From an uncultured Algibacter sp. (GTDB taxonomy: Bacteria; Bacteroidota; Bacteroidia; Flavobacteriales; Flavobacteriaceae), in NCBI RefSeq assembly GCF_947495675.1, contig NZ_CANLZX010000011.1, positions 1 through 64,000 of the forward strand: a stretch of DNA of 64,000 bases, given 5' to 3'. How positions within the stretch are numbered: position 1 is the stretch's first letter; the number at the start of each line of letters is the position of its first letter. Below the pieces are notes generated by a model that saw only the letters and a program-made list of their open reading frames with translations, was not told the DNA's origin and did no database searches. Below are positions 17,649 through 28,164 of this stretch, in pieces. The position numbers and the translations under genes are program-made.

Positions 17649-18725
17649 ATGTTAGAGAAATTACAAATAGTAAAACAACGTTTTGATGAGGTTAGCGATT
17701 TAATAATCCAACCCGATATTATTACCGACCAAAAACGTTATGTTGCACTAAATAGAGAATACAAAGACTTGCGAATTCTTATGGATAAGCGTGAGCAATA
17801 TTTAGAGTTTACCAATAATTTAACTGAAGCCGAAGAAATAATTTCTGATGGTAGTGATGCAGAAATGGTTGATATGGCCAAAATGCAGTATGATGAAGCT
17901 AAAGCAGGTATTTCTTTACTTGAAGAAGAAATAAAAGTACTCTTAATACCTAAAGATCCTGAAGATTCTAAAAATGCAGTAGTAGAATTACGTGCTGGAA
18001 CAGGTGGAGATGAAGCTAGTATTTTTGCTGGCGATTTATTTAGAATGTATACTAAATATTGTGAAGGTAGAGGGTGGAAAGTTGATACTGTAGATTTTAG
18101 TGAAGGCACAAATGGTGGCTTTAAAGAAATTCAATTTGAAGTTTCTGGAGAAGATGTTTATGGTACTTTAAAATTTGAAGCAGGTGTACATCGTGTGCAA
18201 CGTGTACCTCAAACAGAAACTCAAGGGCGAGTACATACAAGTGCAGCAACTGTAATGGTTTTTCCTGAAGCTGAAGAGTTTGATGTTGAAATAAACCCTA
18301 AAGATGTTAGGATTGATTTTTTCTGTTCATCAGGTCCAGGAGGTCAATCTGTTAACACAACATATTCTGCAGTTAGATTAACGCATATACCAACCGGATT
18401 AGTAGCACAATGTCAAGACCAAAAGTCTCAACATAAAAATAAGGAGAAAGCATTTAAAGTATTACGTTCTCGTTTATACGATTTAGAGTTAGCCAAAAAG
18501 ATGGAAGAAGATGCTGCTTTACGTGGTACTATGGTAACTAGTGGAGATAGAAGTGCTAAAATTAGAACATATAATTATCCTCAAGGTCGTGTTACAGATC
18601 ACAGAATAGGGTTAACACTTTACGATTTATCTAATATTGTAAATGGCGATATTCAAAAAATTATAGATGAGTTGCAATTAGCTGAAAATACTGAAAAGTT
18701 AAAAGCTAATAATGATGTGATTTAA
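17649..18725 (+). CDS. prfA: Peptide chain release factor 1
   Basis: Recognises UAA and UAG in the ribosomal A site and triggers peptide release. The codon-recognition tripeptide PQT (in [14 protein letters not shown] near residues 177-190) takes the place of the usual P-x-T, and the catalytic GGQ loop is [15 protein letters not shown] near 222-236. The frame is open from a TTG at 17625, but that codon lies inside the promoter. I therefore chose the ATG at 17649, giving [12 protein letters not shown] and 358 residues, the standard length. pyrF follows 10 bases downstream, forming an operon. Confidence 0.96.
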   Translation: MLEKLQIVKQRFDEVSDLIIQPDIITDQKRYVALNREYKDLRILMDKREQYLEFTNNLTEAEEIISDGSDAEMVDMAKMQYDEAKAGISLLEEEIKVLLIPKDPEDSKNAVVELRAGTGGDEASIFAGDLFRMYTKYCEGRGWKVDTVDFSEGTNGGFKEIQFEVSGEDVYGTLKFEAGVHRVQRVPQTETQGRVHTSAATVMVFPEAEEFDVEINPKDVRIDFFCSSGPGGQSVNTTYSAVRLTHIPTGLVAQCQDQKSQHKNKEKAFKVLRSRLYDLELAKKMEEDAALRGTMVTSGDRSAKIRTYNYPQGRVTDHRIGLTLYDLSNIVNGDIQKIIDELQLAENTEKLKANNDVI

Positions 18726-18735
18726 AACAAGATAC

Positions 18736-19554
18736 GTGACAACAAACCAACTCGTTCAGCAAATAAAAGAAAAGAAATCCTTTCTATGTATTGGATTAGA
18801 CGTCGATTTAAATAAAATCCCTAAACATCTTTTAAATGAAGACGACCCTATTTTTGCTTTCAATAAAGCGATTATTGATGCAACACATCATTTATGTGTA
18901 GCTTACAAGCCTAACACAGCATTTTACGAAGCTTATGGCATAAAAGGTTGGCAAGCTTTAGAAAAAACTATTAATTATTTAAACGAAAAGTATCCAGAAA
19001 TTTTCACAATTGCCGATGCTAAACGAGGAGATATAGGGAATACAAGTACCATGTATGCTAAAGCATTCTTCGAAGATTTAGCCTTCGATTCTGTAACTGT
19101 TGCTCCTTATATGGGTAAAGATTCAATAGAACCGTTTTTAGCTTTTGAAAATAAACATACTATTATGTTAGCTTTAACTTCAAATGAAGGTGCTTTTGAT
19201 TTTCAGACAAAAGAAATAGAAGGAAAAGAGGTTTATAAGCATGTATTAGAAACTTCTAAATCTTGGAAAAATTCTGAAAATTTGATGTATGTTGTTGGAG
19301 CTACTAAAGCTGAATATTTGGGAGATATTAGGAATATTATTCCAGATAGTTTTCTGTTAGTGCCAGGTGTTGGCGCTCAAGGAGGGAATTTGAAGGACGT
19401 TTGTAAATACGGATTGAATGATAATATTGGGTTATTGATTAACTCCTCAAGAGGCATTATTTATGCGTCTTCAAATGAGAATTTTGCGCATGAGGCAGCA
19501 TCTAAAGCTAGAGAACTTCAACAGGAAATGCAAAATATATTATCACTTACATAG
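18736..19554 (+). CDS. pyrF: Orotidine 5'-phosphate decarboxylase (type 2)
   Basis: Last step of UMP synthesis, decarboxylating OMP in the cytosol. The 272-residue barrel carries [16 protein letters not shown] near residues 16-31 and the catalytic Lys/Asp motif [13 protein letters not shown] near 94-106, followed by VAPYMG. The C-terminal phosphate-binding part [12 protein letters not shown] near 210 is intact. The length fits the longer type-2 branch. The start is GTG, 10 bases after the prfA stop. The 3' end overlaps a convergent 49-codon frame by 8 bases. Confidence 0.94.
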   Translation: MTTNQLVQQIKEKKSFLCIGLDVDLNKIPKHLLNEDDPIFAFNKAIIDATHHLCVAYKPNTAFYEAYGIKGWQALEKTINYLNEKYPEIFTIADAKRGDIGNTSTMYAKAFFEDLAFDSVTVAPYMGKDSIEPFLAFENKHTIMLALTSNEGAFDFQTKEIEGKEVYKHVLETSKSWKNSENLMYVVGATKAEYLGDIRNIIPDSFLLVPGVGAQGGNLKDVCKYGLNDNIGLLINSSRGIIYASSNENFAHEAASKARELQQEMQNILSLT

Positions 19555-19696
19555 AAGTTGATTGATAACCTTCTGGAAAATCAATTTTACTAATATCATC
19601 TACAAAGTTTGATATTCTTATTTCTAATTCTTTTAAACTAATTGATTTACTTAGGTTGGGTTTAATTTTCCCAACTCTACAAAATTGTGTGTTCAT
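19547..19696 (-). CDS. Possible small protein (49 residues)
   Basis: An ATG frame ([14 protein letters not shown] ... ending [10 protein letters not shown]) preceded by AAAGGAAC, one of the better Shine-Dalgarno-like sequences in this window. It is soluble, with an amphipathic helical middle ([20 protein letters not shown]). It is convergent with pyrF, overlapping it by 8 bases. It resembles no family I know. The ribosome binding site and balanced composition make it plausible; conservation would decide. Confidence 0.45.
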   Translation of the reverse strand: MNTQFCRVGKIKPNLSKSISLKELEIRISNFVDDISKIDFPEGYQSTSM

Positions 19697-19791
19697 GACG
19701 TTCCTTTTTATATTTAAATTACGTAAATAACTGTCGTTTAGATGTAATTGAAACGTTAAAGAATTATTAAATAGCCATTAAGTGATGAAAC

Positions 19792-19824
19792 AAAAAAACC
19801 GAATAATTTTTATTCGGTTTTTTA
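19792..19824 (-). terminator. Terminator of the DUF4197 gene
   Basis: AAAAAACCGAATAA, loop TTT, TTATTCGGTTTTTT: a perfect stem flanked by A/T runs, 21 bases beyond the stop of the minus-strand gene at 19845. Confidence 0.88.
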
Positions 19825-19844
19825 AAATATTTATTTTGTTGATT

Positions 19845-20549
19845 TTAATCTTGTAATGAAAAGACTTTCTTTAATAAATCTGTTGTTCTAGAAGAAGCTT
19901 TTGTTCTAATATCTTTCTCTTCAACAGCAATCATTGTGTAAACACCTTTTAAGGCTTCACCTGTAACATAATCAGTTAAATCTGGGTTTACATTATTTGT
20001 AAAAGGAATACTATTATACTTATTTATTAAGTTACTCCAAATTTCATCTGCACCAACTTTACTAAAAGAGTTTTTTATAACAGGATTAAATTTAGCATAA
20101 AGCGCATCTTGAGTTTTTGTCGTTAAATATTGTGTTGCAGCATCATTATTACCTAATAAAATATTTTTGGCATCATCAAAAGTAATACCTTTTACAGCAT
20201 CAATAAAAATTGGAGTAGCTTCTTTTACTGCATCTTCAGCTGCTCTATTAAGTACTTTTAATCCTTCGTCAGCTAAATTACTTAATCCAATATCTCTTAA
20301 TGCTTTATCAACTTTACTTAGTTCTTCTGGCAATAATATTTTAACTAATTCATTTTTAAAAAAGCCATCAGTTTGGGTAAGTTTTGTTACTTGTTTGTCT
20401 ATACCAAAGTCTAAAGCTTGCCTTAAACCCGAGGCTATTTCTGCGTTACCTAGTTCTCCACTTTGCGGTAACTGATTAACAACTTGTTGCAGTTCTGCAC
20501 AAGAAACTAGATTGAAAATAAAAAAAATAGCTAAAAATTTACGTATCAT
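19845..20549 (-). CDS. DUF4197 lipoprotein
   Basis: A 234-residue exported protein with a lipobox-like signal (MIRKFLAIFFIFNLVSCAE), so probably membrane-anchored. The mature part matches the DUF4197 pattern: ASGLRQALDFGIDKQVTKL near residues 39-57, LPEELSKVDKALRDIGL near 73-89, and LTDYVTGEALKGVYTMIAVE near 192-211. It is all-helical and of unknown function. It has its own promoter and terminator, so it is a single transcription unit. Confidence 0.9.
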   Translation of the reverse strand: MIRKFLAIFFIFNLVSCAELQQVVNQLPQSGELGNAEIASGLRQALDFGIDKQVTKLTQTDGFFKNELVKILLPEELSKVDKALRDIGLSNLADEGLKVLNRAAEDAVKEATPIFIDAVKGITFDDAKNILLGNNDAATQYLTTKTQDALYAKFNPVIKNSFSKVGADEIWSNLINKYNSIPFTNNVNPDLTDYVTGEALKGVYTMIAVEEKDIRTKASSRTTDLLKKVFSLQD

Positions 20550-20571
20550 GATTTTGGGTTTTATATTTAGG

Positions 20572-20599
20572 CAAATATAAATCTTAGTTCTTAAATCAA
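20572..20599 (-). promoter_or_regulatory. Promoter of the DUF4197 gene
   Basis: Minus-strand TTG (20599-20597), 17-base spacer, TATATTTG (20579-20572), ending 23 bases before the start codon. Confidence 0.7.
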
Positions 20600-20699
20600 A
20601 TTGTCTTTAAACTATATTTATTAAAATACTATTTTAGCACAATAATTGTTATGTATTTAATAACATTGATAATAAAATCAAGTTTAAGTTCCCTCTAAA

Positions 20700-21833
20700 A
20701 TGAAATTTAATAAGATTAATCTCTATTTACTATGTTTTTTAAGTTCGACATTTGTTTTCGGGCAAATAAACATATCTGAACAAATTCAATCTTCTTCTAT
20801 AGCTAAGCAAGATAGTAATACACTATACTTTGTTGATTTTTGGGCAACTTGGTGTGGGCCTTGTATACATGTATCAAAATATTTAGAATCGCTTCAAGAG
20901 CAATATCCTAATAATTTTTATGTGCTTTCATTAACTAAAGAAAGTCCAGATATTGTAAGCCGTTTTATGCTAAAACACCCTTCAAAATTAGCAATAGCTA
21001 TTGATTATGAAGGAGAAACTTTTAAAAACAATAATGTTCGAAGTTTACCTTATGGTATTTTATATAATGCAAATGGGGAGGAGCTTTGGAAAGGGCATCC
21101 AGCAGATTTAAAAGGTTATCAAGTTGGTGGGTTTTTAAATAAAAGTAAACAAGGTATTAGTGTGTCTGAAATGTTTAATATCAAGACTTACGAAAAAGTT
21201 GAGGTAGTAGAAGAAGTAGAACAAGAGGAAGATTTTGAGGTTATTAATTTAAATTTTGTTGAAGATAATTCAGAATTAAGAGTTGTAAATCATAAATCTT
21301 ATTTAGAGCTTAAAGGTAATCTGCAGTCAATATTAGCTTATACCTTACTTAGTCATAAAAATCAAATTAATATACCAGAAGAATTGAATAAGTCTTATGA
21401 AATGAGATTTAAATTAAACTCTCGTGCATATTTTGAAAAAACGAAAGCTATTTTAAAGCGGTTAAGATTAAAAAAGAATGATGCTGAAATGCAAGGGGAA
21501 GTTTTAGTTTTTGATATTAAAGATCCACGTTTTTGGGGGACAGATCTAATTAATTGGGGGCCAGATACACCAAAATTTTTAATTGGTGATTCTGAAATAA
21601 AAGCAGATGATGTTAGTCTTGAAGAAGTAAAATATAAATTGATAAATTTACTAGATATACCTATTGTATTATATCATGAAAATTTAGATGTAAACTTAAC
21701 TCACGATTGGGATATTCATTACAAATATTTTGATTTAATGGCATCTGGAATGTGGGATAGTTATGGTATAAATGTCTCAAAGAAAAATATTAAATATCCT
21801 AAGTATGTTATTTCTAAAAGAGGATTCTTTTAG
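20700..21833 (+). CDS. Thioredoxin-like exported protein with unknown C-terminal domain
   Basis: Signal peptide (to about residue 21), then a TlpA-type thioredoxin fold with the active site FWATWCGPC near residues 47-55 and the cis-Pro region SLPYGILYN near 117-125. Residues ~160-185 are an acidic linker (VEVVEEVEQEEDFEV). The last ~190 residues (WGTDLINWGPDTPKF and following) form a separate domain of unknown function, which I recall as occurring behind other Bacteroidota thioredoxin domains. It probably reduces or isomerises disulfides in the periplasm. It is a single gene. Confidence 0.85.
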   Translation: MKFNKINLYLLCFLSSTFVFGQINISEQIQSSSIAKQDSNTLYFVDFWATWCGPCIHVSKYLESLQEQYPNNFYVLSLTKESPDIVSRFMLKHPSKLAIAIDYEGETFKNNNVRSLPYGILYNANGEELWKGHPADLKGYQVGGFLNKSKQGISVSEMFNIKTYEKVEVVEEVEQEEDFEVINLNFVEDNSELRVVNHKSYLELKGNLQSILAYTLLSHKNQINIPEELNKSYEMRFKLNSRAYFEKTKAILKRLRLKKNDAEMQGEVLVFDIKDPRFWGTDLINWGPDTPKFLIGDSEIKADDVSLEEVKYKLINLLDIPIVLYHENLDVNLTHDWDIHYKYFDLMASGMWDSYGINVSKKNIKYPKYVISKRGFF

Positions 21834-22337
21834 TCATATGTAATTATTTCTTTTTGTGACCTACTTTATTCTTTATGTTTTGTTGTTTCATTTCCAAAAA
21901 AAGACATGATAATTAAATTAAGTTTTTTTGTCTTTTTATTTTTTAATTCTAAATGAATATTATTTGTAATTATTACACACTAACTACTAGCCTTTTCCTT
22001 TGTTCTAACAAACGATAATGAATGTTTGGTATATCTTTTCATTTAGGTTAAATTTTAAAAGAAAAAGTGTTGTAAAATTAATTACATAATTAAATATTCT
22101 GTATTGCTATTTAATAGTAAATGGTATTAAGCTGAGCTTATTTTTAGAAAATAAACACATAAAGAGTTAGATGTAAAGACTTAAAATCAATATGTTAATA
22201 AAATTATATACATATTGTAAACTATCCTATTATATTCAAGCTGTATTTGATTTACTGAAATTATAAGCTTAAAGGATTTTAACTAAATGTCTAATAAGTT
22301 GTATTCTTTTATATAGATTGTATAAATCTAAAAAATA
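21834..22337. other. AT-rich intergenic region without recognised genes
   Basis: About 500 bases. A weak hairpin (AAAAAGAC at 21898-21905 with GTCTTTTT at 21930-21937) may end the thioredoxin transcript. No open frame with a credible start, no tRNA and no repeat were found. Confidence 0.5.
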
Positions 22338-22371
22338 AAAAAAGCCTGTGAATTTATTCACAGGCTTTTTT
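22338..22371. terminator. Terminator after the OmpA gene
   Basis: AAAAAAGCCTGTGAA, loop TTTA, TTCACAGGCTTTTTT: a perfect stem with T-run, 45 bases beyond the minus-strand stop at 22416. Confidence 0.92.
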
Positions 22372-22415
22372 GTAATAAATATCTAAAAAAGATATTTGTT
22401 TATGATAAACTTGAA

Positions 22416-23513
22416 TTAGTTATTGATAACTCTAAATTCAGTTCTTCTGTTTCTTTGGTGCTGATCAGCAGAACAGTCAACGCCATTAGAACAACGGTTT
22501 ACTAATCTAGTTTCACCAAATCCTCTTGCAGTTAAACGACTTCTTGTAATACCTTTAGATACTAAGTAGTTTACAACAGAATTAGCACGTTGTTGTGATA
22601 AAGACATGTTGAAATCATCGTTACCTCTAGAATCTGTATGAGACATAATCTCAACATTTACTGGCTTGCTGTTTAATAAAGCTAATAAGTTATCATCAAT
22701 AATTTTCTTAGAAGCAGCAGTTATACGTGCACTACCAGTTTCGTAAAATATTGGTAAAGCATTAGCTTCAAATAATCCACAATCAACTTCTTCCCAAGTA
22801 GTAATTCCACCTTTTTTAGCTAAAACAGTTCTTGTTACAGTTTGAGATTTAGCAGGAATAGTGTTAGATCTAGTTGTAGCAGAAGTTGCTAAAACTTGAC
22901 GTTTAATTGTAGCATATTGAGCAGGAATGTCAATTTGATCCATACGAGCTGGAGTCTTAACAACTTGTTTAGTGTAAGTACCAGGTACTTCGTTAACTGG
23001 AGTGTTGCTTACAGTAGCATCTTTAGCTAAAGTAGTAAAAGATACATCTCTGTATTGTGCTGGGTAACCAACAAAACAAGCTACCATACAATCTTCTTTG
23101 TTTGGAGAATCACAAGCAGTTTCTTTATATTCCCATCCTGAAGTTGCAGGATAAGTTTCAAAAGTTCTTGAGTTAGTTCCAAAAGTTGCAGGAATGATGT
23201 TTAAATCACTTCTTCCTTCTTTTTTAATGTAAGGAACTTCAACCGTTTCATATACTGCAGGGATATAAACTAATTTCTTAGATGCTTCTTTAACAAGAAC
23301 ACGATCTTCAACAGTTTTGTAAGTTGCAGGTACAACTTCTAATGTAGTATAAGAAGGATAAACTTCGATTGTTTCTTGAACATCTTTGAATTCGTCCTTA
23401 GTAATACATTTAACGTAACATTTCCCAGGTTCTGGGCTTGTTGGTAAGTTTTGAGCTTGAGCAAAACCTAGGCCTAATAAAAAAGTTAGGCATAAAAATA
23501 AATTTGTTTTCAT
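22416..23513 (-). CDS. OmpA-family outer-membrane protein with PAxYxTV repeats
   Basis: A 365-residue envelope protein. Signal peptide MKTNLFLCLTFLLGLGFAQA. Residues ~50-245 contain repeated short units with the pattern (I/V)PA-x-Y-x-T-V-x-x-x-VL-x-K-x-A (for example VPATYKTVEDRVLVKEAS, IPAVYETVEVPYIKKEG, IPAQYATIKRQVLATSA), plus two Trp-x(4-5)-C sites. Residues ~255-365 are an OmpA C-terminal peptidoglycan-binding domain (VEIMSHTDSRGNDDFNMSLS, RANSVVNYLVSKGI, RNRRTEF). It probably ties an outer-membrane assembly to peptidoglycan. A minus-strand -7 element TAATTTTG is at 23590-23583. Confidence 0.9.
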   Translation of the reverse strand: MKTNLFLCLTFLLGLGFAQAQNLPTSPEPGKCYVKCITKDEFKDVQETIEVYPSYTTLEVVPATYKTVEDRVLVKEASKKLVYIPAVYETVEVPYIKKEGRSDLNIIPATFGTNSRTFETYPATSGWEYKETACDSPNKEDCMVACFVGYPAQYRDVSFTTLAKDATVSNTPVNEVPGTYTKQVVKTPARMDQIDIPAQYATIKRQVLATSATTRSNTIPAKSQTVTRTVLAKKGGITTWEEVDCGLFEANALPIFYETGSARITAASKKIIDDNLLALLNSKPVNVEIMSHTDSRGNDDFNMSLSQQRANSVVNYLVSKGITRSRLTARGFGETRLVNRCSNGVDCSADQHQRNRRTEFRVINN

Positions 23514-23642
23514 AAAAATTAAAATTTAGTTAATGGGTTAATTATTCCACATCTTTAAGACACAGAAAAAATTAATAGGTCACAAAATTAGTGAATAAAT
23601 TTTTTGGATAACCACAAAATGCGAATTTTCTTTAACAAATAA

Positions 23643-24497
23643 TTAAGAAAAAACAACAGTCTTGTTGTTGAATACCAATACTTTTCTGTTTGCATGTAGC
23701 TTAACAGCGTTTGCTAAAACAATTTTTTCTAAATCTCGACCTTTAGAAATTAAATCGGAAATAGCATGCGCATGTGTAACTCTTGTAACATCTTGTTCTA
23801 TAATTGGGCCAGCATCTAATTCTTCTGTTACATAATGACTCGTAGCTCCTATTATTTTTACACCACGTTTATATGCTGAATGATATGGTTTTGCTCCAAC
23901 AAATGCAGGTAAAAATGAATGATGAATATTAATAATCTTATTAGGGTACTTATTAATAAGTTTTCCTGAAACAATTTGCATGTACCTAGCTAAGACAATA
24001 AAATCAATATTATATTCTTGTAAAAGTTGTAATTGTTTGTCTTCCGCTTCTTTTTTTGTGTCCTTTGTTACAGGTATATGATAAAACGGAATTTTAAAAT
24101 TATCAGCAATTGGTTTTAAGTCTAAATGGTTACTTATTATAAAAGGAATATCTAAATTTAATTCACCAGAATTATAACGACCAAGTAAATCATATAAACA
24201 ATGATCGTATTTAGAAATAAAAAGAGCCATTTTAGGCTTTTTCTCAGATGAATAAATTCTCCATTTCATTTCAAACTTATCAGCTAAATCACTTTTAAAG
24301 ACAGATTTAAAGTTTTTAGTATAAAAAGTTTCAGATGTAAATTCGCTTTCTAGACGCATAAAAAAGATGTCTTGCTCTCTATCAACATGTTGGTCGATAT
24401 ATACAATGTTGCCTCCTTCCTTAGCAATAAAGTTAGTGACTGATGCAATTATATTTGGTCTGTCTTTACAATATATTAATATGGTAATCTTATTCAT
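23643..24497 (-). CDS. purU: Formyltetrahydrofolate deformylase
   Basis: Hydrolyses 10-formyl-THF to formate and THF, balancing one-carbon units with purine synthesis. N-terminal ACT domain (ILIYCKDRPNIIASVTNFIA near residues 5-24) and C-terminal formyl-transferase fold with IISNHLDLKP, LARYMQIVSGKLI, NIHHSFLPAF (catalytic His) and GATSHYVTEELDAGPII carrying the essential Asp. The frame extends upstream to an ATT at 24554, but the family starts at MNKITILIYC. I chose the ATG at 24497, giving 284 residues, the usual length. It is divergent from icmF. Confidence 0.94.
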   Translation of the reverse strand: MNKITILIYCKDRPNIIASVTNFIAKEGGNIVYIDQHVDREQDIFFMRLESEFTSETFYTKNFKSVFKSDLADKFEMKWRIYSSEKKPKMALFISKYDHCLYDLLGRYNSGELNLDIPFIISNHLDLKPIADNFKIPFYHIPVTKDTKKEAEDKQLQLLQEYNIDFIVLARYMQIVSGKLINKYPNKIINIHHSFLPAFVGAKPYHSAYKRGVKIIGATSHYVTEELDAGPIIEQDVTRVTHAHAISDLISKGRDLEKIVLANAVKLHANRKVLVFNNKTVVFS

Positions 24498-24642
24498 AAA
24501 TGTTTTGTTAATCGGCGCTAAATTTAGTTTAAAATTGATACAAGCAAGAATCAAGATTTAAATTTTATATAATCTAATGCAAATAGCTTATTTTTTTGAA
24601 TATTTCGTAAATTGCGATACTATAATTCAATAATCTTTACGA

Positions 24643-27600
24643 ATGAATCAACTTGTGCCATACAAACCAAAATATAAAGTTAGAATAGTTACTGCTGCAT
24701 CACTTTTTGATGGGCACGATGCTTCCATTAATATTATGCGTCGTATTATTCAGGCTACAGGTGTAGAAGTTATTCATTTAGGTCATGATAGAAGCGTAGA
24801 AGAAGTTGTAAATACCGCAATTCAAGAAGATGTAAATGCAATATGCTTAACATCGTATCAAGGGGGGCATAACGAGTATTTTAAATATATGTATGATTTA
24901 TTGAAAGAAAAAGGATCAGAGCATATTAAGATTTTTGGCGGTGGCGGAGGAGTAATTTTACCTTCTGAAATAAAAGATTTAATGGATTATGGGGTTTCTC
25001 GAATTTATTCACCAGATGATGGACGTGAAATGGGTTTGCAAGGCATGATTAACGACTTGGTTGAGCAATCTGATTTTGCTGTTGGTGATACATTAGATGT
25101 AGAAGTTAAAAGTTTAAAAAATAGAAATATTAAAGATATTGCCAGAGTTATATCATCTGCTGAAAATTTTCCAGAAATAGCAAAAAATACTTTAGAAGAA
25201 ATTCATTTAATAAATAAAAATTCCAAAACCCCAGTTTTAGGAATCACAGGAACGGGTGGGGCTGGTAAATCTAGCTTAGTAGATGAGTTGGTAAGACGAT
25301 TTTTAATTGATTTTCCTAAGAAAACTGTTGGTATCATTTCTGTTGACCCTTCCAAAAGGAAAACAGGAGGTGCTTTATTAGGTGATAGAATTAGAATGAA
25401 TTCAATAAACAATGCTAGAGTTTATATGAGGAGTTTGGCAACACGTCAATCTAACTTAGCTTTATCAAAACACGTTAATGAAGCCGTAGAAGTATTAAAA
25501 GTAGCGGAATATGATTTGATTATTTTGGAAACATCGGGGATAGGGCAATCTGATACCGAAATTATAGAACATTCTGATGTATCCTTATATGTAATGACTC
25601 CTGAATTTGGTGCAGCTACTCAATTAGAAAAAATTGACATGCTAGATTTTGCTGATTTGGTTGCCATAAATAAGTTTGATAAAAGAGGATCTCTTGATGC
25701 ATTACGTGATGTGAAAAAGCAATATATGCGTAACAATAACCTCTGGGATGTTAATCAAGATAATTTACCAGTTTTTGGAACAATAGCCTCTCAATTTAAT
25801 GATCCAGGAATGAATTCGCTTTACAAGGCAGTTATAGATAAACTGGTTGAAAAAACAAATTCAGATTTAAAATCAACTTTTACTATTTCTAACGAAATGA
25901 GTGAAAAGGTATTTGTTATACCGCCTTCAAGAACACGATATTTATCGGAAATAGCAGAGAGTAATCGAGCATATGATAAAAAAGGAGACGAACAAGTTGA
26001 AGTTGCTCAAAGGTTATACGGAATTTATAAAACTTTAGACTCTGTTGCTGGAAAACAACCTGTATTAAATAAGTTTGGAATTGATTCTGAATCTATAGTT
26101 TCTTCAGAAAACAAAGACTTTATTAGACTTTTAGTTGCGGAATTTGATAGAGTAAAACTCGATTTGGATCCATATAACTGGGAAATCATTACAGGTTGGG
26201 ATGAAAAAGTAAATAAGTACAAAAATCCAATTTATTCTTTTAAGGTTAGAGATAAAGAAATAAAGATTGAAACGCATACCGAATCCTTATCGCATACACA
26301 AATACCTAAAGTGGCCCTTCCTAAATATCAAGCTTGGGGAGATATTTTAAAATGGTGTTTACAAGAAAATGTTCCTGGCGAATTTCCATATACCTCAGGG
26401 TTGTATCCGTTTAAAAGAACCGGCGAAGATCCAGCAAGAATGTTTGCTGGCGAAGGTGGTCCAGAACGTACAAACAAACGATTTCATTATGTAAGTGCTG
26501 GTTTGCCTGCAAAGCGTTTGTCTACTGCTTTTGATAGTGTAACCTTATATGGCAACGATCCAGATTACCGCCCAGATATTTACGGTAAAATAGGAAATGC
26601 AGGTGTATCTATTTGTTGTTTAGATGATGCAAAGAAATTATATTCAGGCTTTAATTTAGCTGATGTTTTAACATCGGTAAGTATGACTATTAATGGTCCT
26701 GCACCAATGCTGCTTGGGTTTTTTATGAATGCAGCAATCGATCAACAATGTGAAATTTATATCAAAGAAAATGGTTTAGAAAAAGATGTTGAAGCTAAAA
26801 TAGCAAAGCTCTATAAAGGGAAAGAACGACCAAAATATAATGGTAATTTACCAGAAGGAAATAATGGATTAGGATTAATGCTTTTAGGCGTTACCGGAGA
26901 CCAGGTGTTACCTGAAGACATATATTCTAATATAAAAAAGAATACGATTGCTCAAGTTAGAGGCACCGTGCAAGCCGATATTTTAAAGGAAGACCAAGCA
27001 CAAAATACCTGTATATTTTCAACGGAATTTGCACTGCGTTTAATGGGTGATGTGCAAGAATATTTTATTGAAAACAATGTGCGTAATTTTTATAGCGTTT
27101 CTATTTCTGGGTATCATATAGCAGAAGCAGGAGCCAACCCAATTACGCAGTTAGCCCTAACATTATCTAATGGTTTTACTTACGTGGAATATTATTTAAG
27201 CCGAGGCATGGATATCAATAAATTTGGTCCAAACTTATCATTTTTCTTCTCAAATGGTATCGATCCAGAATATGCAGTTATAGGACGTGTAGCTCGTAAA
27301 ATATGGGCAAAAGCTATGAAGCATAAATATGGTGCCAATGCTAGAGCACAAATGCTTAAATATCATATTCAAACATCTGGTAGAAGTTTACATGCTCAAG
27401 AAATTGATTTTAATGATATTCGTACTACACTACAAGCTTTATATGCTATTTATGATAATTGTAACTCACTACACACTAATGCTTATGATGAAGCTATTAC
27501 AACACCTACTGAAGAGTCTGTTCGTCGCGCCATGGCAATACAACTCATTATTAACAAAGAGTTAGGTTTAGCTAAAAACGAAAATCCAATACAAGGCTCG

Positions 27601-28053
27601 TTTATAATTGAAGAATTAACCGATTTGGTTGAAGAAGCTGTGTTATTAGAATTTGATAGAATTACAGAACGTGGAGGTGTTTTAGGCGCTATGGAAACCA
27701 TGTATCAGCGTAGTAAAATACAAGAAGAAAGTTTATATTATGAAACACTTAAGCATAATGGCAAATTCCCAATTATAGGCGTAAACACGTTTTTAAGTAG
27801 TAAAGGTTCACCAACGGTTTTACCTGCTGAAGTCATTAGAGCTACTGAAGATGAAAAAGAATTTCAAATTAAAACTTTACAAAATCTTCATAAAGCAAAT
27901 GATACTGAAGCAATGTTGAAAGAATTACAACATAATGCTATTAATAACGAAAATATTTTTGAGTCTTTAATGAATGTTTGTAAAGTCTGTTCATTAGGAC
28001 AAATCACAAATGCATTATTTGAAGTAGGAGGTCAGTACAGAAGAAATATGTAA
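24643..28053 (+). CDS. icmF: Fused isobutyryl-CoA mutase (B12 domain - G protein - mutase)
   Basis: A 1136-residue fusion interconverting isobutyryl- and n-butyryl-CoA with adenosylcobalamin, possibly acting on related acyl-CoAs. The N-terminal B12-binding domain has [10 protein letters not shown] near residues 21-30 (His is the cobalt ligand). A MeaB/ArgK-type GTPase follows with P-loop [12 protein letters not shown] near 198-209 and NKFDKRG near 344-350. The C-terminal mutase barrel begins around 560 with [20 protein letters not shown] (substrate pocket). This domain order separates IcmF from ordinary methylmalonyl-CoA mutase. No cobalamin riboswitch is visible in the short leader. A copy of its last 36 codons survives at 30675-30785. 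Confidence 0.95.
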   Translation: MNQLVPYKPKYKVRIVTAASLFDGHDASINIMRRIIQATGVEVIHLGHDRSVEEVVNTAIQEDVNAICLTSYQGGHNEYFKYMYDLLKEKGSEHIKIFGGGGGVILPSEIKDLMDYGVSRIYSPDDGREMGLQGMINDLVEQSDFAVGDTLDVEVKSLKNRNIKDIARVISSAENFPEIAKNTLEEIHLINKNSKTPVLGITGTGGAGKSSLVDELVRRFLIDFPKKTVGIISVDPSKRKTGGALLGDRIRMNSINNARVYMRSLATRQSNLALSKHVNEAVEVLKVAEYDLIILETSGIGQSDTEIIEHSDVSLYVMTPEFGAATQLEKIDMLDFADLVAINKFDKRGSLDALRDVKKQYMRNNNLWDVNQDNLPVFGTIASQFNDPGMNSLYKAVIDKLVEKTNSDLKSTFTISNEMSEKVFVIPPSRTRYLSEIAESNRAYDKKGDEQVEVAQRLYGIYKTLDSVAGKQPVLNKFGIDSESIVSSENKDFIRLLVAEFDRVKLDLDPYNWEIITGWDEKVNKYKNPIYSFKVRDKEIKIETHTESLSHTQIPKVALPKYQAWGDILKWCLQENVPGEFPYTSGLYPFKRTGEDPARMFAGEGGPERTNKRFHYVSAGLPAKRLSTAFDSVTLYGNDPDYRPDIYGKIGNAGVSICCLDDAKKLYSGFNLADVLTSVSMTINGPAPMLLGFFMNAAIDQQCEIYIKENGLEKDVEAKIAKLYKGKERPKYNGNLPEGNNGLGLMLLGVTGDQVLPEDIYSNIKKNTIAQVRGTVQADILKEDQAQNTCIFSTEFALRLMGDVQEYFIENNVRNFYSVSISGYHIAEAGANPITQLALTLSNGFTYVEYYLSRGMDINKFGPNLSFFFSNGIDPEYAVIGRVARKIWAKAMKHKYGANARAQMLKYHIQTSGRSLHAQEIDFNDIRTTLQALYAIYDNCNSLHTNAYDEAITTPTEESVRRAMAIQLIINKELGLAKNENPIQGSFIIEELTDLVEEAVLLEFDRITERGGVLGAMETMYQRSKIQEESLYYETLKHNGKFPIIGVNTFLSSKGSPTVLPAEVIRATEDEKEFQIKTLQNLHKANDTEAMLKELQHNAINNENIFESLMNVCKVCSLGQITNALFEVGGQYRRNM

Positions 28054-28164
28054 GTATAAAGTCATTTTTTATTTTTATAAAAAGTAATTGAATGGCTTAT
28101 CAATGAATTACTTAGAAACCTAAATTGCAACATCAAAAAAATCTTGGTTTTTACTTAAAGCTAG

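Noticed and set aside
23643..24554. Longer purU frame starting at ATT 24554
   Set aside because: The extra 19 residues are not typical for PurU and no ATG is present; the ATG at 24497 matches the ACT-domain start.
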